From contig JAYZFP010000058.1 in the NCBI GenBank assembly GCA_036336715.1, forward strand, positions 1-64,000: a stretch of DNA of 64,000 nt. Direction: 5' to 3'. Both the position numbers and the translations under genes were made by a program. This stretch comes from JABAAE01 sp036336715. GTDB taxonomy: Bacteria > Planctomycetota > Planctomycetia > Pirellulales > Pirellulaceae. Below the pieces are notes generated by a model that did not search any database, was not told the DNA's origin, and saw nothing but the letters and a program-made list of their open reading frames with translations. This document shows, one piece after another, positions 44,650 through 52,880 of this stretch (the stretch's first letter is position 1; every line of letters begins with the position of its first letter).

Positions 44650-46707
44650 TTACTGTTCCAGTTCTTTCAGTAATTCGTCCAAAGCGTCGTCTTCTGACAG
44701 GTTTTCAATTTCTGCCAGCATGGATTCCCCTGCCGCAGAGGGAGTGGACCCGGAGACTGCCGGATCGGGAGCCATCTCCCTGGCAGTCGGTTTTCCATCC
44801 AACGAAACTTTTGTCTCCTCGCTCTGGTTTTCTTGTTCCAGACGTTCCAACAGGTAGTCCGCCAGGTCGGGAATGGTGGGATAGTCGAACAGGAGAGAGG
44901 CAGGTAGCGGTTCCTCGGACCGAAGAGCCATTTGCAATTCCGATCCCAGTTCGACGAGGGCCAGGGAATCGAGTCCCATCTCCATGAATGTTTGCCGGAC
45001 GTCGGTCAGTACATCTTCGCCGCTTACCTTGCGAGTCATTTGTTCCAGAAAGTTGACGGCATGTTTTCTTCGGCCCGAACGGTGAACCTTCTGCAGTTCT
45101 TCGCGGAGTGCCGGGCGATCGGGTTCGGGGGGAACCAAGCTTCCTGGGTTGCCGGGTGCTGCATCGGCTGTTTCCGCAAAGTTCTCTGAGTTGGTCAGGG
45201 TTTCCACGGATCCGGACAAAGGCGATTCCGGGGCGCCGAACTGTTTGCGCAGTTCGGTCTTGAGTACCTTCCCGGAAGGATTCCTCGGGATTTCCTCCAC
45301 TGCCACGATCCGCCGGGGAATCTTGTAATCCGCCAGTTTCCCTTTCAGGTATTCGTCCAGCCTGGTCGGTAGAGAATCGCTGGAACTGGGCACAACAAAG
45401 GCGACCACCTGTTCCCCGAGGACTTTTTCGGGCACTCCTACCACCGCGACATCGTTGATGGATTCATGTTCCCGGGCCACCCGTTCCACTTCGGCTGGAA
45501 AGACCTTCAGCCCTCCAACGGTGATCATGTCCTTCACGCGGTCCACGATATGAAAGAATCCTTCTGCATCCGTTTTGCCGATGTCGCCACTATGGAACCA
45601 GCCGTCACGAATGGCGGACGCGGTTTCCGCAGGCCGGTTCCAGTACCCGATCATCACGTTGGGGCCCCGGATGACAATCTCTCCGAGTTTTCCAGGCGGG
45701 CAGTCCTCGCCCGATTCGAGGTCGACCACTTTCATTTCGACTGCGTCAATGGGCGTCCCGATGGATCCGAGCCGGTAGCGGTCCCGATGGTTGTAACTGG
45801 TAAAAGGTGAGGTTTCCGTCAGGCCATATCCTTCATGAATGGGAAGGCCGATTTTCTCCAGCCATTCCTGGCTGACCTGAACCGGCAGCGGAGCGGCTGC
45901 CGAAAAACAGTAGGTGACCGAGGCAAGTTCCTGCCGGTTGGAGCTTTCCAGCAGCATCTGGAACATGACGGGAACACCGTAGAGCTGGTTGACCTCATGA
46001 TCCTGGATCAGCCGCCGGGTTTCATTCAGATCGAACCTTTCCTGGAGGATGATGGTCCCCCCCACGTTGAGCACGGAATTCAACAGGGCGTTCTGGCCAA
46101 AACAGTGAAACAGCGGAACGGCCAAGAGAACCCGGTCACCGGTTTTCATGCCGCAAAGATGATTGAATGCCGCAACATTGGATCGAACGTTGAGATGAGA
46201 GAGAGTGGCTCCCTTGGGAAAGCCGGTGGTTCCGGAGGTGTACAGGATCAGGGCGGCATCCTGGGGGTTTGCCGGAAACCAATCCTGAACCCGCCGCTCA
46301 CCGTCAGGCATTTCGTTCAGTTCGTCGCCCTCTGTGGTGCCCTGCAGGCGGACTGTTTGCTGCTGGCCCTTTTGAGTGCTGGAACCGGCTGTTTCTCCGA
46401 CCAGGATCTTGGCGCCGGAGTCCTCGAGGATGAAGGAGACTTCGTCCTCCACGAGTCGAGTGCTTAGCGAGACGGCAAGGGCGCCCCGTCGCAGCGCAGC
46501 ATAGTACCAGATCACAAACCCGGGGCAGTTGGAGAACTGGATTGCCACCCGGTCTCCCGCCTCAACCCCGAGTTCCTGCAACCGAACAGCTGCCCGGGCG
46601 GAAAGACTGTCCAGCTCCGCATAAGAGTATTCCCGCGATCGGTAAACCAAAGCGGTTTGCCCGGGAAAGAGTTTGGCGGAGGCAGTCAGGCTTTCGCAGA
46701 TATTCAC
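44650..46707 (-). CDS. 4-coumarate-CoA-ligase-like adenylate-forming enzyme fused to an acyl carrier protein
   Basis: A 685-residue fusion. Residues 1-510 form an ANL-superfamily ligase: YTSGTTGFPKGATLS at 156-170, EGYGLTETSPF, GWFHSGDIGKTD, DRVKDMITVGGLKVFP and NPSGKVLKTELRK. An acyl carrier domain follows, with phosphopantetheine Ser581 in EMGLDSLALVE. The last ~20 residues (EIENLSEDDALDELLKELEQ) resemble a C-terminal PKS docking helix, and the next protein begins with a matching coiled helix. I infer that it activates an aryl acid (cinnamate or coumarate) and loads it onto its own ACP as PKS starter unit. The start is GTG at 46707, overlapping the TGA of the ammonia-lyase (GTGA). Confidence 0.9.
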   Translation of the reverse strand: MNICESLTASAKLFPGQTALVYRSREYSYAELDSLSARAAVRLQELGVEAGDRVAIQFSNCPGFVIWYYAALRRGALAVSLSTRLVEDEVSFILEDSGAKILVGETAGSSTQKGQQQTVRLQGTTEGDELNEMPDGERRVQDWFPANPQDAALILYTSGTTGFPKGATLSHLNVRSNVAAFNHLCGMKTGDRVLLAVPLFHCFGQNALLNSVLNVGGTIILQERFDLNETRRLIQDHEVNQLYGVPVMFQMLLESSNRQELASVTYCFSAAAPLPVQVSQEWLEKIGLPIHEGYGLTETSPFTSYNHRDRYRLGSIGTPIDAVEMKVVDLESGEDCPPGKLGEIVIRGPNVMIGYWNRPAETASAIRDGWFHSGDIGKTDAEGFFHIVDRVKDMITVGGLKVFPAEVERVAREHESINDVAVVGVPEKVLGEQVVAFVVPSSSDSLPTRLDEYLKGKLADYKIPRRIVAVEEIPRNPSGKVLKTELRKQFGAPESPLSGSVETLTNSENFAETADAAPGNPGSLVPPEPDRPALREELQKVHRSGRRKHAVNFLEQMTRKVSGEDVLTDVRQTFMEMGLDSLALVELGSELQMALRSEEPLPASLLFDYPTIPDLADYLLERLEQENQSEETKVSLDGKPTAREMAPDPAVSGSTPSAAGESMLAEIENLSEDDALDELLKELEQ

Positions 46708-48383
46708 GTCTGTTCCAGTTCGTTTTCCAGAGAGTCGATCAGGGGTTCGAGGGTTGCTGAAAATGAATCGGAATTCCTGATGGCCGTCGCCAGTTTGGCC
46801 AGGTCGTGTTCGAGGAAACGATCCCCATCGTTGAACAGGTAGGGAAGCCCGGTACCCGGGGAGATTCCCAGCACCTCGAGGGAAGCCTCATATAGGGGGA
46901 CCAGTCGGGACCCAAGCAGTCTTCGACCGTCATAATTTCCATACAGCTGTTGAGCCCTCAGGTCCGAAGCCTGGATGGCAAACAATGTGGCAATGGCCAG
47001 GTAATCGGAAAACAGGTGACTCGATTTCCAGGCGAGGCAGGAGGAGCCCCAGCTCAAACCGTTGATGTTCTGATTGAATTGTTCGGCGTAGGTTGGGAAA
47101 TGTTCCACCAGGGGTGCGGCCTGTTGCAACAGCATCGGGACGATGGAATTACCCGAAATCTGCAAACCCTTGAGGCCCATGTTGACCCGGTTTTCATCGT
47201 TGCCGCGCAGGGAGGCCGGCAGGCCACCGTTGAACTCAGGGGCAACCAGGTGGGCAATCTGAATGTCCAGGTGCTTGGCCGTGAGGGCAATCAGGCGGCG
47301 AAGTTCATCCATGCCGACTCCCAGGTACTGTCCCAGGAAATTGCCACTCTGGACCAGTTGCCCCCTTTCTACGTCGACCAGAGGATTGTCCGAAACGGCG
47401 TTCATTTCGATTTCCACCATTCGGATTAGCCGGACAATTCCCTCTGCGTGTGACCCAAGGTACTGGGGGGCGCAGCGAACGGAGTATCGGTCCTGGACGG
47501 GCTGGTTTCGAATTTCGATTTTTTCCGCCCCATCGGTCATCATCTCCAACAGGACCCTCGCTACCCATCGTTGCCCCGGGTGCGGCTTGCAATCATGAAC
47601 GAAGGACTCAAATGGCTGCTCGTGTGCCAGTTGGGCTCTCAGGAGCATGGCCTGGATTGCCAGGGAGATGGAAAACAGTTTCTGGAAGCGAACCAGCGTG
47701 TTGGCTGCGATTGCCGCTGAAAAAGAGGTGCCGTTGATCAGCGCCAGTCCCTCCTTGGCCTGCAGTGGACAGGGGCTCAAGCCGAGTCTCTGGAGCACCT
47801 CGTGGCTGGAAAGACGCTGCCCATCGAAATCCACATCGGTGGCTTTGTGGTGGCCGGTGATCGCGCGGGCAATGGAAGCCAGCGGGACCAGGTCCCCGCT
47901 GGCGCCAATGGAACCATGTTCGAAAACGACCGGGGTCGCACCCCTTTGCAGAAAGTGAACAAGTCTTTCGATCCATTCAAAGCGGATTCCGGATCTTCCC
48001 TGGAGGAGGACGTTGGCACGCAGCAGCATGGCACCACGGACGTGGTCACCCGGAATCGGGTCTCCCAGTCCTGCGGAAAGAAAATTTAAAAGGTTGTCCT
48101 GCAGTTGACTCGCCATTTCGGTAGGGACCGGGTCATCCGCCATTCCCCCAAAACCGGTGGTGACCCCGTAGATTGATTCCCGGTTCTTCACGGCGTCCAG
48201 CACCACCTGTTCGCTTTTTTGCAGACGGCCGGGAAGGTCGGCAGAAGACGAAATATCCAGCTGAAGTCTGCCAGAGAGCACGGCGGCGTAACTTCTCAGG
48301 TCGAGTGGACGACCGGAAAGGAGAAGTGTGGAAGAGCGATCATCGGCCTCGTGGCTTGCAGACTGACTGGTTTCGATGGGCAT
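46704..48383 (-). CDS. MIO-type aromatic amino acid ammonia-lyase (PAL/TAL/HAL family)
   Basis: A 559-residue lyase. The Ala-Ser-Gly that cyclises to the MIO electrophile is at 161-163 (GSIGASGDLVPLASIA). IYGVTTGFG with the catalytic Tyr at 72, GLALINGTSFSAA, QDRYSVRCAPQYLG and NPLVDVERG are all family hallmarks. In the selectivity pair that distinguishes Tyr, His and Phe lyases (His-Leu in Rhodobacter TAL) this protein has Phe101-Leu102, which is PAL-like and suggests phenylalanine to cinnamate. A closely related aminomutase cannot be excluded. The context (aryl-CoA ligase and PKS downstream) favours supply of a cinnamoyl or coumaroyl starter rather than histidine catabolism. It overlaps the ligase start. 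Confidence 0.92.
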   Translation of the reverse strand: MPIETSQSASHEADDRSSTLLLSGRPLDLRSYAAVLSGRLQLDISSSADLPGRLQKSEQVVLDAVKNRESIYGVTTGFGGMADDPVPTEMASQLQDNLLNFLSAGLGDPIPGDHVRGAMLLRANVLLQGRSGIRFEWIERLVHFLQRGATPVVFEHGSIGASGDLVPLASIARAITGHHKATDVDFDGQRLSSHEVLQRLGLSPCPLQAKEGLALINGTSFSAAIAANTLVRFQKLFSISLAIQAMLLRAQLAHEQPFESFVHDCKPHPGQRWVARVLLEMMTDGAEKIEIRNQPVQDRYSVRCAPQYLGSHAEGIVRLIRMVEIEMNAVSDNPLVDVERGQLVQSGNFLGQYLGVGMDELRRLIALTAKHLDIQIAHLVAPEFNGGLPASLRGNDENRVNMGLKGLQISGNSIVPMLLQQAAPLVEHFPTYAEQFNQNINGLSWGSSCLAWKSSHLFSDYLAIATLFAIQASDLRAQQLYGNYDGRRLLGSRLVPLYEASLEVLGISPGTGLPYLFNDGDRFLEHDLAKLATAIRNSDSFSATLEPLIDSLENELEQT

Positions 48384-48537
48384 AAACGATCTGGGTTTCG
48401 CGAAGGCACTAGCTGATAATCAGAGTTTCGCCGGATCGTCCAGCCATGGAAGCTGCCGTGCCGGCTTCCGCTGAGCAGCATCCGAAAGGCTTTGCCAATT
48501 GTATTCGAAAAAGGTGTGTTCGATAAGAATCGTCATT

Positions 48538-51500
48538 TTATCTTTTTGTTTCCAGTCGTCCAGACATTCCTGCCAGGGGTCCGATCGCACGGGAATGCAG
48601 GGCAATGAACAGGGAGGGTAGAAAAAAAAGGGCCAACAGGGTCGCGCCGGCCATGCCGCCACAGATGGCAATCGCCATGGGTGGCCAGAATTCACCGCCG
48701 GAGACGATCAACGGGAAAAAGCCGGCCATCGTTGTCAGGGTCGTGGTCAGGATGTGCCTCGTATTTCCAAATACCACCTGGGCGACCCTTTTGGGCTGGC
48801 GTCTTTCCTCCGCCGGTAACTGGTTCAAACCTGCCAGGATGACGATGGAATCGTTAATCGCAATCCCTACCAGGCCCATGGCTCCCACCAGGGACATGAA
48901 TCCGAATGGGTAGGAAAAAACTACCAGCATCAACGGGACGATTCCGAGAGTCAGGATCCCGATCAACCCAATGCAGACCGCTGCCCGAAAGGACCTAAAG
49001 ATGAACACCATCAGGAAAAGGATCAGGCAGGCAAAGAGCGGAATCAGAGAATAGAGCGAGGACTCGGCGGTGGTTCTTTTTTCTTCTTCGCCGGCGAATT
49101 TGATTTCATAACCCGCGGGAAGGTTCAGAGGTTTTTCCTCCAGCTGTTTTTTGAAAAGGTTGATAACGGTTGCCGGGAGTGTCGAAGTCTCGAGGTAGGC
49201 CTTGATCGAGTTGATGTACTTTCCATTTTTCCTTAGCAGCGTGGAACGGCGGGTCCGCAGTTCAAAATCCCCCAGCATTCCGATTCGCGGCTGGAAATTC
49301 ACGGCATCGGGTCGGAAGGCCGGCAGGGAAAGCGGCAGGTCCAGGAGTTGTTGTTCGTAAGAAAGTTCACCCCCTGGAGCAAGTTGCAACCGGACGTCCA
49401 CACGGTCCTGATTGATGGTCAGGGAGCCAACCTCGACGCCGTTGACGGCGGCTCTCAATTCCTGGTGAATGGAAGCAGGCGAAACCGAGGATTCCTCGCA
49501 GGCGGCCAGGTTGGGGACGAACTCATGGGTCAGCATCTCGGTGTCCAGGTCGGAGCGGGTTTGGAGGACAGAGGGAATTTCACTCAACCGTTTTCGGATT
49601 TGTTGACCGTATTCGATCAACCTCTCTACCTCGGGACCGGAAACCATGATTTCGACGGGTGCATCAAAGGGCGGGCCCTGCTCCAGACGCCGAACGGTTA
49701 CCCGGGAATCCGTAAACCGGCGACTCAGGTCCCGTTGCAGGCTGGAAACCAATTGCTTTTGTTCCCCTGGACTTCTGGCATCCCTGAGATCAATGAAGGA
49801 CTGCGCGTACTGGGGGGTTCTCTGGTACCGCGGCACGACGTTGTAGTAAAAGACCGGTGCGCTGGCACCCAGAAACCAGCTCTGTCTGTCGATCCTGTCA
49901 TCTTCCTCCAGCATGGATTCGATTTCCGCTACCGTTTTTTCCAGCTCCTTGATGGAAGCCATTCTCGATTTTTCAACTTCGATCTGGATCTGCTGGCGAT
50001 CTGTCGCCGGAAAAAACTGCACCGGCAGATTCTTCCAGACCAGGAACCCAGTGATGGGTATCACCAGGCCTGCCAGGATTGCGATTCCAGGTTTTTGGAA
50101 ACAGGATTCCAGCAGCCCGAGGAAAAAACGGGATGCAGGCGGATATTGCATTCCCTGGTCTGCAAAGCGGCTGGAAGAGCCCAGCCCAATCCGTCCCAAC
50201 AGGCCAGGCAGGATCAGCGTGGCGACCAGGTAGGATGCTGATACGGCAGCGATCACCGTGATGGCCAGGGTTCCCACGAATTCACCTGCGGAACCCGGCA
50301 GTAAGGCGATTGGTAAAAAAGAAAGGGCAGTTGTCACGGTGGCCCCCAGCAAAGGAAGCCTTAAATGGACAATCGTTTCGCGGAGAGCCGTTACCAGCGG
50401 ACGGCCCTGGGTGACCCTGCTGGCGAAATGGTCGACCACGATGATGCCGTTGTCGATGAGCAGCCCGAGCGAGACGACGATCCCGGTGACGGAAATCTGG
50501 TGAATGGGGATTCCCAGGAAGTTCATGCTGGTCAGGACGAGCAGTACGGTCAGGGGAAGGGAGCAGGTGACGACCAGCATGCTTCTCCATCCCATCATCA
50601 GCAAAACGACCGCGACGACGATCACGGTGCTGAGAGCAAGGCTGCCAACCAGCTGGTTCATTCGCTGGTCAATATGGTCTTTTTGCGAAAACACCTCGCG
50701 GATTTTGATGTCATTGAATTGGCGACGGACTCTTTCCATGGCTTGCTGAACGGAGTTCGCCCAGGGGCCGATATCCGCTTTTGCGTCCAGCAGTGAAGCG
50801 AGGACGATTGCGGGTTGGCCATTGATCCTGGCCTTCTGGTGGAGGTCGTTCAAGGGACCGGGTGTGATGGTCGTCAGGTCTTCGATGGAGACCCGTTTCC
50901 CCAGCCCGTCGAGAATCCTGATCTTCTGCAGTTGGTCCGGCGTCAACTCTTCCATACCGACTCCCTGGCGACGCCCCTGCTCCAGGGCCTCTCCGATGCC
51001 GGCGTCGGAAAAATAGTTTTTCAGCGACCCGACCAGTTGGCCGAGACTGATCCGGTGGTCTACCAGGGTTTCTCCCTCGACCTGCAGGTTCCACTGGAAT
51101 CCCGGGTCGCCGAAACGTTCGACCTCACGCGTCCCCTGGACACGCAGCAATTCCGATTCGAGGAGATCGGCCGCCTGCCGACAGGCCGCAAGCTCCCCCG
51201 AATCGGATTCTACAGCGATGATGGAGGTGCATGCCCGTAGCGGGAAAACCTTCAGTTCCGGAGGCTGGCATCCATCGGGCAAGGTCAGTTCTGTTGACTG
51301 GATAGCCTGTTGGACCCGGTTCCAGCTCTCGTCGACGTTCACGATCCGGTCGGCGAGATGAATGACCAGGTTGCAGATCCCTGCGCGACAATGTGTGTCT
51401 ACCGAGTCTACCTCCTGGAGGCTTCGCAGCTGCCGCTCCAGCGGTTTAGCCACCTGGAGCTCGAGGTCTTCACAACCGGCACCGGGGTAAAGGGTGCTGA

Positions 51501-51636
51501 CAACGCCAACCCTTTTTCTCAATACCGGATCTTCCATTCTGGGAATCACCCGGAGGGAGCTGAGTCCAGAGAGGCAGATTGCGATCAAAACGATCAGCAA
51601 AAGCCTTGGGTTCCGGTAAAGGTAAAGTGCGAGCAT
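48538..51636 (-). CDS. RND superfamily efflux permease (AcrB-like)
   Basis: A 1032-residue inner-membrane pump with the usual duplicated topology of twelve membrane helices and two large periplasmic loops. Helix 1 is NPRLLLIVLIAICLSGLSSL. VGVVSTLYPGAGCEDLELQV opens the porter domain. The helix-4 motif is GLLIDNGIIVVDHFASR, where AcrB has two adjacent Asp; here the second is Asn. The second half ends with GAMGLVGIAINDSIVILAGL, HILTTTLTTMAGFFPLIVSG and FWPPMAIAICGGMAGATLLA. It lies 10 bases after the membrane fusion protein gene and 154 bases before the lyase. No outer-membrane channel gene is adjacent. It probably exports the cluster product or a lipid precursor. The start at MLALYLYR (51636) is preferred to a longer frame from 51867. 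Confidence 0.93.
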   Translation of the reverse strand: MLALYLYRNPRLLLIVLIAICLSGLSSLRVIPRMEDPVLRKRVGVVSTLYPGAGCEDLELQVAKPLERQLRSLQEVDSVDTHCRAGICNLVIHLADRIVNVDESWNRVQQAIQSTELTLPDGCQPPELKVFPLRACTSIIAVESDSGELAACRQAADLLESELLRVQGTREVERFGDPGFQWNLQVEGETLVDHRISLGQLVGSLKNYFSDAGIGEALEQGRRQGVGMEELTPDQLQKIRILDGLGKRVSIEDLTTITPGPLNDLHQKARINGQPAIVLASLLDAKADIGPWANSVQQAMERVRRQFNDIKIREVFSQKDHIDQRMNQLVGSLALSTVIVVAVVLLMMGWRSMLVVTCSLPLTVLLVLTSMNFLGIPIHQISVTGIVVSLGLLIDNGIIVVDHFASRVTQGRPLVTALRETIVHLRLPLLGATVTTALSFLPIALLPGSAGEFVGTLAITVIAAVSASYLVATLILPGLLGRIGLGSSSRFADQGMQYPPASRFFLGLLESCFQKPGIAILAGLVIPITGFLVWKNLPVQFFPATDRQQIQIEVEKSRMASIKELEKTVAEIESMLEEDDRIDRQSWFLGASAPVFYYNVVPRYQRTPQYAQSFIDLRDARSPGEQKQLVSSLQRDLSRRFTDSRVTVRRLEQGPPFDAPVEIMVSGPEVERLIEYGQQIRKRLSEIPSVLQTRSDLDTEMLTHEFVPNLAACEESSVSPASIHQELRAAVNGVEVGSLTINQDRVDVRLQLAPGGELSYEQQLLDLPLSLPAFRPDAVNFQPRIGMLGDFELRTRRSTLLRKNGKYINSIKAYLETSTLPATVINLFKKQLEEKPLNLPAGYEIKFAGEEEKRTTAESSLYSLIPLFACLILFLMVFIFRSFRAAVCIGLIGILTLGIVPLMLVVFSYPFGFMSLVGAMGLVGIAINDSIVILAGLNQLPAEERRQPKRVAQVVFGNTRHILTTTLTTMAGFFPLIVSGGEFWPPMAIAICGGMAGATLLALFFLPSLFIALHSRAIGPLAGMSGRLETKR

Positions 51637-51646
51637 GCCGGTTTTG

Positions 51647-52624
51647 TCACCCTGAGGAACCTGGGGTCTCCGAGGTTTCTGCTGGCAGGACCTGTTGACC
51701 ATCGACAACCCGGTGGACTCCGCTGGCAACGTATTCGAGCGAGCCAACGTCCGGGCATTCGGCAAAGATTCGTTGCCCTTTTTGGTCAACCAGCTTGATT
51801 GGGAAATTGCGGATGATCCAGACAGAACGGTGGTCCGGACCGCGGGCCTCTTCCAGCCGAAAAACATGGTTTTTGCCCAGTGCGTCCATTTTCAGTCCGC
51901 CTGCCTGGAACCAGTAGCCCCCGATTTCCACTTCTGATTCGGCCCGAAGTTTGATTTTTTGCGCGATGGTCCAGGGAGAGTTCTCGGATTCAAAACGGAT
52001 CAGGCAGGCTGTGGAGGACAGCTCCGGAAGCTGGTTCGGCTGGATCTCGATCCGGCACGCAAAGGGTCGGTCGTCCAGCCAGAGATCGAGGTTCGGCCGG
52101 GCCTGGGCCTGCTTTGTCAGCCAGGCGGGTAGCCTCGCTTCGAGGCGAACGATTCCCGTTTCCATGGTTTCCATCAGGGGACTGTTGAAATCAACCTGCT
52201 TACCCACCTGGGCCTGGCTCCGGGCGATCATCAGATTGCAGGGTGCCCGGATCAGGCTGGCTGCAATCTGTCCATCAATTTTTCTGATCTGTTCTGCTAG
52301 CTGCCGATTCTCCGGATTGCCCGGCAGTTGTTGCTGGAGTCGCTGTTTTTCAGCGATCAGCGATTGGGTGTCGAGTTGGACGAGGAGCTCGCCCTGCTGC
52401 ACCCTTTCACCCTGTTTTCTGCAGGAGACAATCACCGAACGCGAAGGTGAAACGATACTGATTTGCCTGGGGGGCATGACCCGGGCGGAACCCTGGTGCG
52501 TAAAAAGCGGTCGAAGGGTGAATTCAGCCGTACCCACCTCGACAGTCATAAGCTGGGGGCTTTCCGGGGCCGTTTCGGTCGAGCAGCCAGCTAACGGAAG
52601 GATCGCCGGGAAAACCCCGGTCAT
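51647..52624 (-). CDS. RND efflux membrane fusion lipoprotein (HlyD/AcrA-like)
   Basis: A periplasmic adaptor of the AcrA type, anchored by a lipid. A lipobox LPLAGC follows closely after the ATG at 52624; the leader is short, and a TTG start at 52801 in the same frame is an alternative. The lipoyl half-motifs are ISIVSPSRSVIVSCRKQGER VQQGELLVQLD (two adjacent stretches) and LIRAPCNLMIARSQAQVGK, separated by a helical hairpin of only ~50 residues. Beta-barrel segments follow (VRLEARLPAWLTKQAQARP). It is the first gene of the leftward block that ends with the halogenases and pairs with the RND permease immediately downstream. Confidence 0.87.
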   Translation of the reverse strand: MTGVFPAILPLAGCSTETAPESPQLMTVEVGTAEFTLRPLFTHQGSARVMPPRQISIVSPSRSVIVSCRKQGERVQQGELLVQLDTQSLIAEKQRLQQQLPGNPENRQLAEQIRKIDGQIAASLIRAPCNLMIARSQAQVGKQVDFNSPLMETMETGIVRLEARLPAWLTKQAQARPNLDLWLDDRPFACRIEIQPNQLPELSSTACLIRFESENSPWTIAQKIKLRAESEVEIGGYWFQAGGLKMDALGKNHVFRLEEARGPDHRSVWIIRNFPIKLVDQKGQRIFAECPDVGSLEYVASGVHRVVDGQQVLPAETSETPGSSG

Positions 52625-52880
52625 CAGCAGGTGGATTTTCAGTCTGGAAATGGGTGGAGTCTCCGGTTGGGATCGACGGTGGATCGCATGAGCACGAAAA
52701 GGCGGGCCGGAGGCTGGCAAGGGACCTCCCTCTTTTGATTGTACCCATGGGGGTTTGATCGTCAGCCAATCATTTTCCGCCGGGAATGCCTTAAATCGCA
52801 AAAAAACCGGCGAATCTTGAATCGGTGAGAACGGTGGCTTCGAACCACAATTGTCAGGTTATCCAAAAAAGGAGTTGTTC

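Noticed and set aside
46704..48383. Histidine ammonia-lyase of histidine catabolism (hutH)
   Set aside because: The selectivity residues are PAL-like, no other hut genes are nearby, and the gene overlaps an aryl-CoA-ligase-like gene in a PKS operon.
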